A DNA stretch of 26,667 bases, from the IMG/VR virus record IMGVR_UViG_3300042453_004212, positions 1 through 26,667 of that record; one strand, written 5' to 3'. Numbering within the stretch: position 1 is the first letter of the stretch; every line of letters begins with the position of its first letter. The notes below the pieces were generated by a model that saw nothing but the letters and a program-made list of their open reading frames with translations, ran no database searches and was not told the origin of the DNA. This document shows positions 18,890 to 26,352 of this stretch, piece after piece. Origin of the DNA: a virus. The position numbers and the translations under genes were made by a program.

Positions 18890-20550
18890 CTTGTAACTAA
18901 GTGTGGATTTATTAGTCTATCAAGATGTTCATGAAGACTTGGATCCACAGCAGACTTGATTAAATCAAGGGCCTTTTTAGACATAGTAAGTCTACTATGT
19001 TTAATTTGGCCTTTTTTTGCTTTAGCAATAAGTCCAGTTAATGGTGTTAATTCAATTGAGTGGCCAGCAGTTTCTGGTTTTGCCTGTTCTACTTTTTTTC
19101 CTCTACTTCTAGATTTTACAGAAGGAAATCCAATAGAATTAGCCCAATGTTCCATTACATCCTGTGTGTCAAAAATATGATATGATCCAGATTCAGATCT
19201 AATTACAGTTTTATTACCACTTTTTGTTCCGTATCTAACTAATCCTTTAGCGGCTTCTAAACTAAGTTCTCCTGCAACTTCTGGTGGCAATTTAATTCTA
19301 TATCTTCCTTTTTGTGAGGTAGGTTCTAAATCTTGTTCTTCTACTCCTTGTGCTTTCCACTCTTTTCTTCTTAATTTTTTACCAAAAGATGGCCATTTTG
19401 TAGGAAATGCCCCTGCTGCTTTATGTGTTTTAACTTCTGATCCAATTGTTGTCTGTGTATCTGGATCAAATAAAAATAAATCTGGTAATTTATTTTCTTT
19501 TTTCTTTCCGCCTGGTCTATCAGGATCAGAAGGTGATTTTGTAGATCCTAAAACATGTTGATCTAAAAAGCTATCAATAGCAGAATCTCTTTTTTTAGAA
19601 TCTTGAACTCCTGTAATATTATCTAAACCATGACCTAATGATAAAAGTCTTGCTTGTAGTTCTGCGTGATGACCACCAGAAGACGCACTTTTTAAAATAG
19701 ATAGATTTGGATCCGAATCACTTGCTCCAATGTTAAACATATTTGTTATTGCTGTGTTTATTTTATTTTTATGAGAATCATTAAAAACAAATTCACTTTC
19801 TTCTTTTAGAAGATAAGCAACTGGTAGCAAATCAACTTCTTCCATAAAATTTTTTGCAGGATAAGTTATCCAAAAAAGATCTTGTTCTCCTGATACTGGA
19901 TTTAATCCACGAACACCCACTTTTCCATTTTTATTTCTACGCTGAAATCTACGTAAATAATTTTTGGTTTCACTATCTGGTACATCTTTCCATTGCTTTG
20001 AATTCATGAATGAACTGAATTCTTCTGGGCACACATCAAATATTTCACAGTCATCAAAATAATCACCTTTCTTCCTTTTTAATAATGGAAGCTTCATTTT
20101 GATATCGTAACCAGACACACCACCTTGATTTATATTTCCACCTTGAGCAGGAACTCCTAAAGCACCAGCTCCACCACCTGTTCCCATGTCTTCCAATAAT
20201 TCAAGATAACTTACTTCATTGTTGGTATTGTGGCAAACGATTCCCTCAACTAAACAATGAAATTGTTCTTGTGTAATTTCGTATGCTTCTACTTCTTCAG
20301 AAAATAAATTTAGTGTCGCCAAATAGTTTGATAATTTGGCTTTAGTAGTCCCGTAAGGAAGTTGGTCAAAAATTTGCTTGAGTTTAATTACTAAAAATTC
20401 AAAAGCATCAATGCTGCTGACTGGCTTTAATAAATTGCCATTTGAATCTATTGCTCCTGCTCTATAAGCATCCAAAGAAGTATATGGTGCGCTTATGGCG
20501 TCAGCCAACTTATAGAAATAGAAAGATGGCACGTATGAACTAGGTTGCAT
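18886..20550 (-). CDS. Structural-type protein with PD-(D/E)XK nuclease motif
   Basis: 554 residues from ATG 20550 (a TTG codon lies just upstream). Residues 1-105 (KLADAISAPYTSLDAYRAGA then helices) resemble the N-terminal module of structural proteins in T4-like marine phages. A glycine-rich linker (122-148) follows. In the C-terminal half E297 (HHAELQARL), P356-D357 (LPDLFLFD) and E372-x-K374 (GSEVKTHKA) are spaced as in PD-(D/E)XK nucleases. The end is lysine-rich. A late motif (20557-20563) precedes the gene. A virion-borne nuclease could attack host DNA or process phage DNA; the motif alone does not prove activity. Confidence 0.65.
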   Translation of the reverse strand: MQPSSYVPSFYFYKLADAISAPYTSLDAYRAGAIDSNGNLLKPVSSIDAFEFLVIKLKQIFDQLPYGTTKAKLSNYLATLNLFSEEVEAYEITQEQFHCLVEGIVCHNTNNEVSYLELLEDMGTGGGAGALGVPAQGGNINQGGVSGYDIKMKLPLLKRKKGDYFDDCEIFDVCPEEFSSFMNSKQWKDVPDSETKNYLRRFQRRNKNGKVGVRGLNPVSGEQDLFWITYPAKNFMEEVDLLPVAYLLKEESEFVFNDSHKNKINTAITNMFNIGASDSDPNLSILKSASSGGHHAELQARLLSLGHGLDNITGVQDSKKRDSAIDSFLDQHVLGSTKSPSDPDRPGGKKKENKLPDLFLFDPDTQTTIGSEVKTHKAAGAFPTKWPSFGKKLRRKEWKAQGVEEQDLEPTSQKGRYRIKLPPEVAGELSLEAAKGLVRYGTKSGNKTVIRSESGSYHIFDTQDVMEHWANSIGFPSVKSRSRGKKVEQAKPETAGHSIELTPLTGLIAKAKKGQIKHSRLTMSKKALDLIKSAVDPSLHEHLDRLINPHLVTS

Positions 20551-20556
20551 CAAAAA

Positions 20557-20563
20557 TATTTAG
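20557..20563 (-). promoter_or_regulatory. Late-type promoter motif CTAAATA
   Basis: CTAAATA on the minus strand, 6 bp before the ATG at 20550; contains the TAA stop (20560-20562) of the upstream gene. Confidence 0.58.
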
Positions 20564-20958
20564 TTTTCTGTTTGAGAGAGTTTTCTGTCAACCCGAGGAT
20601 CGGTATTCAATTGTTGGTAATTTACTTCTGGTAATTTTGATATAGAAAATTCCAAAAATACTGTAAAAGATTTCAAATATGAATGTAATTTTGGCTCTAA
20701 TTTAAAGAATAAAATTCTAGCACATCGTTCATCCCCAAAAACGTTTTTTAAAATTATAAGATGATTTATTATCAATCTTTCACGTATTGATTTTAAAGTT
20801 TTATGTTTATGGATCTTTTGAAGAAGTCTTTTGATGTATTTTATTCTTTTTAGGTCATCCGTAAATTCATTTTTTCCTGAGCATTCTGCATTAAAATAAT
20901 ATCTCTGACAGAATTCCATAAAATTTTCTTCTGTCAGAGAGCTATATTTTTCTTGCAT
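20560..20958 (-). CDS. Helical basic hypothetical protein
   Basis: 132 residues from MQEKYSSLTEENFMEFCQ at 20958, 7 bp after the stop of the gene before; a longer frame to 21033 would run back into that gene. Strongly helical and basic in the middle (KRIKYIKRLLQKIHKHKTL). The position between structural-type genes suggests an assembly role. A family of similar proteins in marine T4-like phages seems likely but I cannot name it. Confidence 0.68.
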   Translation of the reverse strand: MQEKYSSLTEENFMEFCQRYYFNAECSGKNEFTDDLKRIKYIKRLLQKIHKHKTLKSIRERLIINHLIILKNVFGDERCARILFFKLEPKLHSYLKSFTVFLEFSISKLPEVNYQQLNTDPRVDRKLSQTEN

Positions 20959-20965
20959 TAAAGTC

Positions 20966-21520
20966 TCAGTGTTCGCAGCCACAATCTGTTCCTGCCATGT
21001 CACTATTGTACGAAGAAGAGGCAGCAGGAACAATCATCATGTTTACTTTACGCAAACCTGTAGGCATTCTCTGCACATTCATAATAAGATTCAAGGAGTG
21101 GCCTAGCTTTTCTTTAATTCCATCACCTTGCTTGAAGCCAGTCTTATTTACATCATCATATGGATTTTGACCATAGACACCGAGTTGTGGGCTTCCATAT
21201 TGTACTAGTTCATAAACATTTTCACCATCATTGACTTTTCCACTGCAAGAAAAATCAAGACCAAAGTGATTTAATTTTTGCTTTACAATTGATGTTACTC
21301 CATCAGGATCAATGTAATCCTTGTTGGAGAAGGTATGCAAAAGGGCATTTATTGCATCGATTGATCTAGGAAGCTTAAGATTGAAGGTCCCCTTGTCGGT
21401 CAATGCTGACATTTTTCCTGCACCTTGTGGGTCTCCGATGAAAAGACCACCACCCTCTGTGTGTTCGGGTGCATTTTCGATTAGTGTGTTGATTTTTGAA
21501 AGTAATTGTTTAAATTTCAT
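20966..21520 (-). CDS. Late hypothetical protein with Cys-rich end
   Basis: 184 residues. Compact mixed fold (GGGLFIGDPQGAGKMSAL, GTFNLKLPRSIDAINALL), ending in DMAGTDCGCEH. GDPQGAGK is only loosely like a P-loop and lacks the usual context, so ATP binding is not claimed. A late motif (21532-21538) lies 11 bp upstream of the ATG. Confidence 0.7.
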   Translation of the reverse strand: MKFKQLLSKINTLIENAPEHTEGGGLFIGDPQGAGKMSALTDKGTFNLKLPRSIDAINALLHTFSNKDYIDPDGVTSIVKQKLNHFGLDFSCSGKVNDGENVYELVQYGSPQLGVYGQNPYDDVNKTGFKQGDGIKEKLGHSLNLIMNVQRMPTGLRKVNMMIVPAASSSYNSDMAGTDCGCEH

Positions 21521-21531
21521 GGCTTCTCTTT

Positions 21532-21538
21532 TATTTAG
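21532..21538 (-). promoter_or_regulatory. Late-type promoter motif CTAAATA
   Basis: TCTAAATA on the minus strand; the ATG at 21520 follows after AAAGAGAAGCC, which also supplies a purine-rich ribosome site. Confidence 0.55.
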
Positions 21539-21545
21539 ATTAATT

Positions 21546-22691
21546 TTAAGGGTTTCTGTTCTTAATCAAGTCAAACAAATCTGGATTATAAACTTTGTTT
21601 TTCATGCCGTCTAGGGCAATGGCAGCAATTTCTTCAGTAAGTTTTTTCCATTTGCCACCCTTGCTCTTATAGCACTTTGCAGCCCAAGCATTTGCATATG
21701 CACTTGGATAAACATCAAATTTTTGTTTTGCTTGCGAAATGCAAGAAGACCACTTTTTTGGATCCTTTGGTTTATTCTTTGCTTCGTTTAATTCTTCAGA
21801 TTCCTTTAACATAGCAGAAACTGGCTTTGCGCTCCATGTCTTGCACGCCCAATATCTTGCTTTCCATCTCGGTCCAGGATTATCGCAATTGTGACGAGCA
21901 CGGAAATTTTTCCTACGTGCTGGATCGTCCCGTTTGATTTCCATATTCGGATCTCCAAAGTTTACTTTTACGACATTTCCTTTGTCGTTTTTTACATAAA
22001 CTTTGTATTTTTTTACATCACCACGCATAATCTTATTAAGCTTTACTTTTTTCTTTTCTTCTTCATGTAATTCAATCAATTCATCAAATTGATTGTATTC
22101 TTCACCCTCTGATACATCTACAAATCCCATTGTTGTATCTGGAGTAAAGGTTTCTATGGATTCACAACCATTTTCGTCTGTTAACCAAACTTCATAATTT
22201 CCATCTTCCTTGAGTTCAATCATGTCTACATTAAAAATATTTCCATTCTCGTTTATTATATAATCAAATGGAAGAAGTTCTTTGGCTTCAATGCTTGTAA
22301 ACTCTAATGGCATTACATGATTTGAATTTTCTACCAAAAACAATTCAAAGGATTCCTTTACTTCAGTAACACCTGTTTTAACAAAGATTGGCTTTTTTCC
22401 TTTTTTGCCAGTCCCCTTTTTACCACGACCAGCTTTCTTTTGTGCTGCTCTTTTTCTTCTGACAAAACTACCAATCTTTTTCTTTCCTAACTTGTCTGCC
22501 TTTTGTCTGCTCAAACAAGCTGAATATGACTCACCTTCTTCTGCGTCACCACACTTACCAACTCTCTCACCTTTGGTGTTGTATCTATCCCAACCGGGAC
22601 CATCCCCCGCAGATTCTCTATTAAACCATTTCCCAAGACCGGAGTTGGAATAAACTTTTTCAGTAATTAATTTTATTTTGTTAGATATCAT
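21546..22691 (-). CDS. Multi-module late protein with Cys/Trp-rich phage modules
   Basis: 381 residues from the ATG that overlaps the previous stop (ATGA). Three modules seen widely in marine phage proteins are strung together: an N-terminal GDGPGWDRYNTKGERVGKCG block followed by a very basic stretch (KAGRGKKGTGKKGKK); a central acidic domain (about 115-200); a Cys-rich block RARHNCDNPGPRWKARYW (about 265-285); and a C-terminal WSSCISQAKQKFDVYPSAYA block (about 320-357). Basic and Cys/Trp-rich composition suggests nucleic-acid or metal binding, perhaps inside the head. No enzymatic motif is seen. Confidence 0.68.
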   Translation of the reverse strand: MISNKIKLITEKVYSNSGLGKWFNRESAGDGPGWDRYNTKGERVGKCGDAEEGESYSACLSRQKADKLGKKKIGSFVRRKRAAQKKAGRGKKGTGKKGKKPIFVKTGVTEVKESFELFLVENSNHVMPLEFTSIEAKELLPFDYIINENGNIFNVDMIELKEDGNYEVWLTDENGCESIETFTPDTTMGFVDVSEGEEYNQFDELIELHEEEKKKVKLNKIMRGDVKKYKVYVKNDKGNVVKVNFGDPNMEIKRDDPARRKNFRARHNCDNPGPRWKARYWACKTWSAKPVSAMLKESEELNEAKNKPKDPKKWSSCISQAKQKFDVYPSAYANAWAAKCYKSKGGKWKKLTEEIAAIALDGMKNKVYNPDLFDLIKNRNP

Positions 22692-25045
22692 TTCCAACTG
22701 CCTTTTTTCTGGTCTTCACCTTCTTTATGTCCATTATCCGATCTATTTTCAGATCTATCACGGACACGCAAATTATTTATACTCTTTGATCCACCGTTTC
22801 TTAAAGGCTCCTTATGGTCAACATCTTTACCGTCACCTTTTTTGGCACGACCTTTTTTAATCATTAGTTCCCGTGCAGCTGTTCTTGCAGCACGTTCTTT
22901 TCTTTGCTTTGGTTTTCCGTGATAATTCTTGTATTCTTTTTTGTAATCTCTTTTATATTCTTCTTGGAACTGCAAGAAAGCTACCAATCTTCTTGGATTT
23001 GTGTTGTATCTCTCCAATACCAAATCATATAATGTTTTGATTGGAGATTCATTTTCTGTTGATTCTAGTAAAATACTTGAATTTGTTTGAATGAATTCTG
23101 CTTCGGAATCTGTTATTAATTCTGAGCGCAACATATTCGAAAGAACAAAGTTATTGCTTAAAGCTTCAATCAAAGCATCATTTAATATCAAGGCATTTTC
23201 ATCTATAACTTGATTTGCAATTTTTTCATTATTCAATACAGGAATCTTAATTGTCTTTTTCCCTATAGTTACGTAATTATATTCAACTGAATTTAAATCT
23301 TTTGGAGCCATTCCGGGAATAAGGCTTACATTGATATTGAAATCATTGCCATTCAATAGATTTCCGATGATTGTATCTATTGGATTTATTTTATTTGATG
23401 GAATCAACAAATCTTTAAGCGAAACTTTTTCTTGTTTCTGCTTTTGTTTTTCTTCAACTATTGTTCTGAATCTCTTTAAGAGATCCCCAGTTGAAGATTT
23501 AAAGTTTGATATATTAGATGTGTTGATTACATCTTTCGCAGGCTTTATTTCCAATTCTGCTTGCTTGGCAATCAAATTAAAATATTCATCACTCATTGGA
23601 AATACGCCGTTAATCGTTACTAAATGATTTGGTGCTAATTCTGGCTGACGAATATTATCACCGCGCAAATAAGTCTTGAGCAAATTTGCTATTACATTTG
23701 ATTTAAATTCAGACTTGGCTGTTGATTTGGAACCTTTGAACAAAGGCTTCGATGCATTCAACCATTCATTTTGATAATTGGATGCCAAAATCAATGGGTT
23801 TGGTTCACCGTTTTCATCGAAAGCAGGTCCAATATCGTTACCAGAAGCATCTTTTAACTTCATCTTTTGAAGTTCTTGCATTAATTCTGGGTTGGCTTTT
23901 ATCATCGAAAGTACTTCATCTGGTATTAACACAGTTGAATACTTTGCTTGAGCTTCTTGACCAACTTGCATCAATTGTTGTAATTGTGGATCTTTTTGAA
24001 TCAAATCTTGATTTGCTATGGCTTGTGTCAAAGCACTTCCAATCAAACCTTTAAAAGACTTATTTGATTGATCAAATTGTGTGGTAGATAAAGCCAGTTC
24101 ACCACCAGCAGAAACTTTGAACTTATAGTTTCCACATGACATATCTACTGAACCTTCATCTTGTACTCCTTGAGTTCCAGCTTCAATGGAGGAAACAAGG
24201 TTTTGAATGCACTCATCTCCAATTTGAGAAAGAACTTTTCTTGCAGTTAAAAATGCAGATCTTGTAAATTCCATTGCCTCGGGAGACAATGCGTTATATG
24301 TCATCAATTCTTGTTCACTTGCACCAGCTTTCATCTTTGCAAGGAATATGAGTGCATTCATAACTTGTTGATTATAAGGAAGACTTGAAACCGGGCTAAG
24401 ATTAAACTTAACAGTTAAATTTTCATAAGACATGTTATCGAAATCCCTATTTGTGGGGGGATTACGCATCATCTTGAAATATTCATCTCTGATTTCGGGT
24501 GGAACTTGAGCTAATTGAGAAGCATCCATTTGAGACATTGCCTGGAATATCTCTTTTTTATTCATTCTCTTGGCTTTTTTCTTCTCTTCTGGTTCAGCCT
24601 TTTTTTCAGATGGCTCTTCTTTTTTCTCTTCTGAAGATTCTTTCTTTTCTTTCTTTTCAGAAGACTCTTTTGTCTTTACATCACCAAAAAGAAGTTTTGA
24701 AGCCCGTGTTTGTTCAAATTTTGGATCTCTAGTTAATTGTTGTGCTTCATCAATAGTAAGAGTTTCTTTATTGATCTTTTCGTGTTTACTGTCGTCAAAT
24801 GAATCTTTAAAGATAAGTTGAACTTGACCATCTCTTGTTCTTACGGCAATTACTTCTTTTATGAGTTCTTGCTTCGGTTTGCGTTCTCTCGGAATCTGAC
24901 GAGATCTTTCTGCTCTTTTACGAGCAGCATCTTTGGCCTTTAAAGAGGTTGACCCTGCTTTGGCTCTATCTTTACGCATTGCCTCGCCTGTTTTGGCAAC
25001 AGGGCTAGCCTCAAACAAATTTTGGAAAAGTTTAATAAATTGCAT
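22688..25045 (-). CDS. Large structural-type protein with C-terminal HNH-like motif
   Basis: 785 residues. A basic N-terminus (residues 1-70) is followed by a highly charged Glu/Lys/Ser linker (about 125-160) and a long helical domain with many Gln and Leu (160-700). The end holds an HNH-like finger: V742-D743-H744, N758 and N767 in DVDHKEPLRNGG...SINNLRVRDRSENRS, preceded by a basic region. HNH fingers cut DNA and occur in phage packaging and homing proteins; here it is fused to a long, probably virion-associated body. A late promoter precedes it. Confidence 0.7.
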   Translation of the reverse strand: MQFIKLFQNLFEASPVAKTGEAMRKDRAKAGSTSLKAKDAARKRAERSRQIPRERKPKQELIKEVIAVRTRDGQVQLIFKDSFDDSKHEKINKETLTIDEAQQLTRDPKFEQTRASKLLFGDVKTKESSEKKEKKESSEEKKEEPSEKKAEPEEKKKAKRMNKKEIFQAMSQMDASQLAQVPPEIRDEYFKMMRNPPTNRDFDNMSYENLTVKFNLSPVSSLPYNQQVMNALIFLAKMKAGASEQELMTYNALSPEAMEFTRSAFLTARKVLSQIGDECIQNLVSSIEAGTQGVQDEGSVDMSCGNYKFKVSAGGELALSTTQFDQSNKSFKGLIGSALTQAIANQDLIQKDPQLQQLMQVGQEAQAKYSTVLIPDEVLSMIKANPELMQELQKMKLKDASGNDIGPAFDENGEPNPLILASNYQNEWLNASKPLFKGSKSTAKSEFKSNVIANLLKTYLRGDNIRQPELAPNHLVTINGVFPMSDEYFNLIAKQAELEIKPAKDVINTSNISNFKSSTGDLLKRFRTIVEEKQKQKQEKVSLKDLLIPSNKINPIDTIIGNLLNGNDFNINVSLIPGMAPKDLNSVEYNYVTIGKKTIKIPVLNNEKIANQVIDENALILNDALIEALSNNFVLSNMLRSELITDSEAEFIQTNSSILLESTENESPIKTLYDLVLERYNTNPRRLVAFLQFQEEYKRDYKKEYKNYHGKPKQRKERAARTAARELMIKKGRAKKGDGKDVDHKEPLRNGGSKSINNLRVRDRSENRSDNGHKEGEDQKKGSWK

Positions 25046-25052
25046 CTCAAAT

Positions 25053-25059
25053 TATTTAG
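25053..25059 (-). promoter_or_regulatory. Late-type promoter motif CTAAATA
   Basis: CTAAATAATTT on the minus strand, 7 bp before the ATG at 25045; contains the TAA stop (25056-25058) of the gene before. Confidence 0.58.
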
Positions 25060-25652
25060 CCTTCTGGAGATGCGTTATATTTTTCCAGCGGGTTATACAA
25101 TTTTAGATTTTTATAGGTTTTTGCCTTACCAATGGCTATTTTTCTTAGATTTGCATAGTCTAAGTTATTATTTTTGGCAAATTCAGCAATACTTGGGACA
25201 GTTATAATTTCATTTGTGTTTATGTCTTGAAATATTGCTGATTGTGTTATTTGAACCTTTTTCTTTTTAGGTTTCTTGGCCTTTATTTTGGCTCCCTCGG
25301 TTTCCTTTACTGGGCGTATTTCAACTGCTGTCCAGCCTTTATATGTCTTTCTTTTACCATTTAAAAGTTCACAAATTTTTACAGCAGTCATACCATTTTG
25401 TCTGCCAAACTCTGTCATGTTGGTAAAAAATGTTTTTTCCCCTGTATCAACTCTTTTTAACCAATAACCATTTTGTTGTTCTACTGGACTTTTCCAGACC
25501 CAATAAAGACCGTCTTGAATAAAAAAACCACCATGTTCTTGAACAAACTTGGCTCGGAACTTAGTGGCTTTTGAATTATCATTCATCTGAGTCCACAGTT
25601 TAGATCCTTTACTGTTGACCTGATCTTCTATTGTTTTTACATCCTTATACAT
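25056..25652 (-). CDS. Protein with two NUMOD-like DNA-binding modules, no nuclease domain seen
   Basis: 198 residues. Two copies of a module known from homing endonucleases (NUMOD-type helix-turn-helix) can be read: residues about 64-112 (TEFGRQNGMTAVKICELLNG followed by K-x-YKGW) and 138-187 (SIAEFAKNNNLDYANLRKIA followed by K-x-YKNL), joined by a lysine-rich linker (KAKKPKKKK). There is no GIY-YIG or HNH motif, so it may be a DNA-binding regulator or the remnant of a homing enzyme. It overlaps the nuclease gene upstream by 8 bp. Confidence 0.7.
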   Translation of the reverse strand: MYKDVKTIEDQVNSKGSKLWTQMNDNSKATKFRAKFVQEHGGFFIQDGLYWVWKSPVEQQNGYWLKRVDTGEKTFFTNMTEFGRQNGMTAVKICELLNGKRKTYKGWTAVEIRPVKETEGAKIKAKKPKKKKVQITQSAIFQDINTNEIITVPSIAEFAKNNNLDYANLRKIAIGKAKTYKNLKLYNPLEKYNASPEG

Positions 25653-26301
25653 AATGAGCTTCTTTATACCTCTTAACTAACTTTGAAAGATGACGAACAT
25701 ATTGTAAAGGATTACCTTGGAAGACTTGACGTAATCCATCTTCACAAGCAATCAATATTGCAAAATTTTCAATTATTGTATTGGTTCTTTCTTGATACAT
25801 CAATGCATACGCAGTAGCCTGTGCAAAGTAGTTATCAATGTCTGATTCTCTTTTTTCCTTTGAACTGGCTTTGAAATCTATAATAGAAAGCTTTCCATCA
25901 TATTCAGCAATACAATCTACTCTTCCTGCCAATCCTATTGTTTTAGAATACAAAGGTTGCTCTAAGGCAACGATATTATCTATCTTGTCTATCTCTGGTT
26001 TTATTAAACTAAACAGCGCTTTTTGAGTTGAATGCAATCCATCAAAATCAATGTCAACATTATTGATATAATCTTCAAGTAGTTTATGAAACTTAGTTCC
26101 TCTTGAAGTTACTCTTTTGCTTTCTTCTGGATTTCTTGCACGCCACTCACTGAAGAATTGTTGTTTTTCCCAACCAACAACAGTTGTTACACTAGGAAAA
26201 ATTCCTGCTGGAGTCTTATACAGTCTTGAACCGTTTTGATATACTTCTTCTAACTTTAGGTCAAAAGAAACAGGCTTATGTGTAAATGTTTTTCTTTGCA
26301 T
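25645..26301 (-). CDS. RecB-family PD-(D/E)XK exonuclease (MGME1-like)
   Basis: 218 residues from the ATG at 26301 (a TTG three codons upstream is possible). RecB-type nuclease motifs are in order: helix with H72 (RGTKFHKLLEDYI), E114, D129 (GLAGRVDCI), D142-x-K144 (SIIDFKAS) and the QxxxY motif Q161/Y165 (YFAQATAYALMY). Similar single-domain enzymes in cyanophages and T4-like phages resemble mitochondrial MGME1 and are thought to trim single-stranded ends in replication or recombination. Confidence 0.85.
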   Translation of the reverse strand: MQRKTFTHKPVSFDLKLEEVYQNGSRLYKTPAGIFPSVTTVVGWEKQQFFSEWRARNPEESKRVTSRGTKFHKLLEDYINNVDIDFDGLHSTQKALFSLIKPEIDKIDNIVALEQPLYSKTIGLAGRVDCIAEYDGKLSIIDFKASSKEKRESDIDNYFAQATAYALMYQERTNTIIENFAILIACEDGLRQVFQGNPLQYVRHLSKLVKRYKEAHYV

Positions 26302-26321
26302 TAAATTCAACTTTATAAAAT

Positions 26322-26349
26322 ATTATAACACCAAAATCTAAAATAACAA
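26322..26349 (-). promoter_or_regulatory. Possible early-type promoter for the nuclease gene
   Basis: Minus-strand TTGTTA (26349-26344), 16-bp spacer, TATAAT (26327-26322), 20 bp before the ATG at 26301. Same geometry as the other early-type promoters, with a weaker -35. Confidence 0.45.
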
Positions 26350-26352
26350 ATC

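Noticed and set aside
20966-21520. P-loop ATPase (GDPQGAGK)
   Set aside because: The segment lacks the GKS/GKT ending and the preceding strand and following helix of a Walker A motif.
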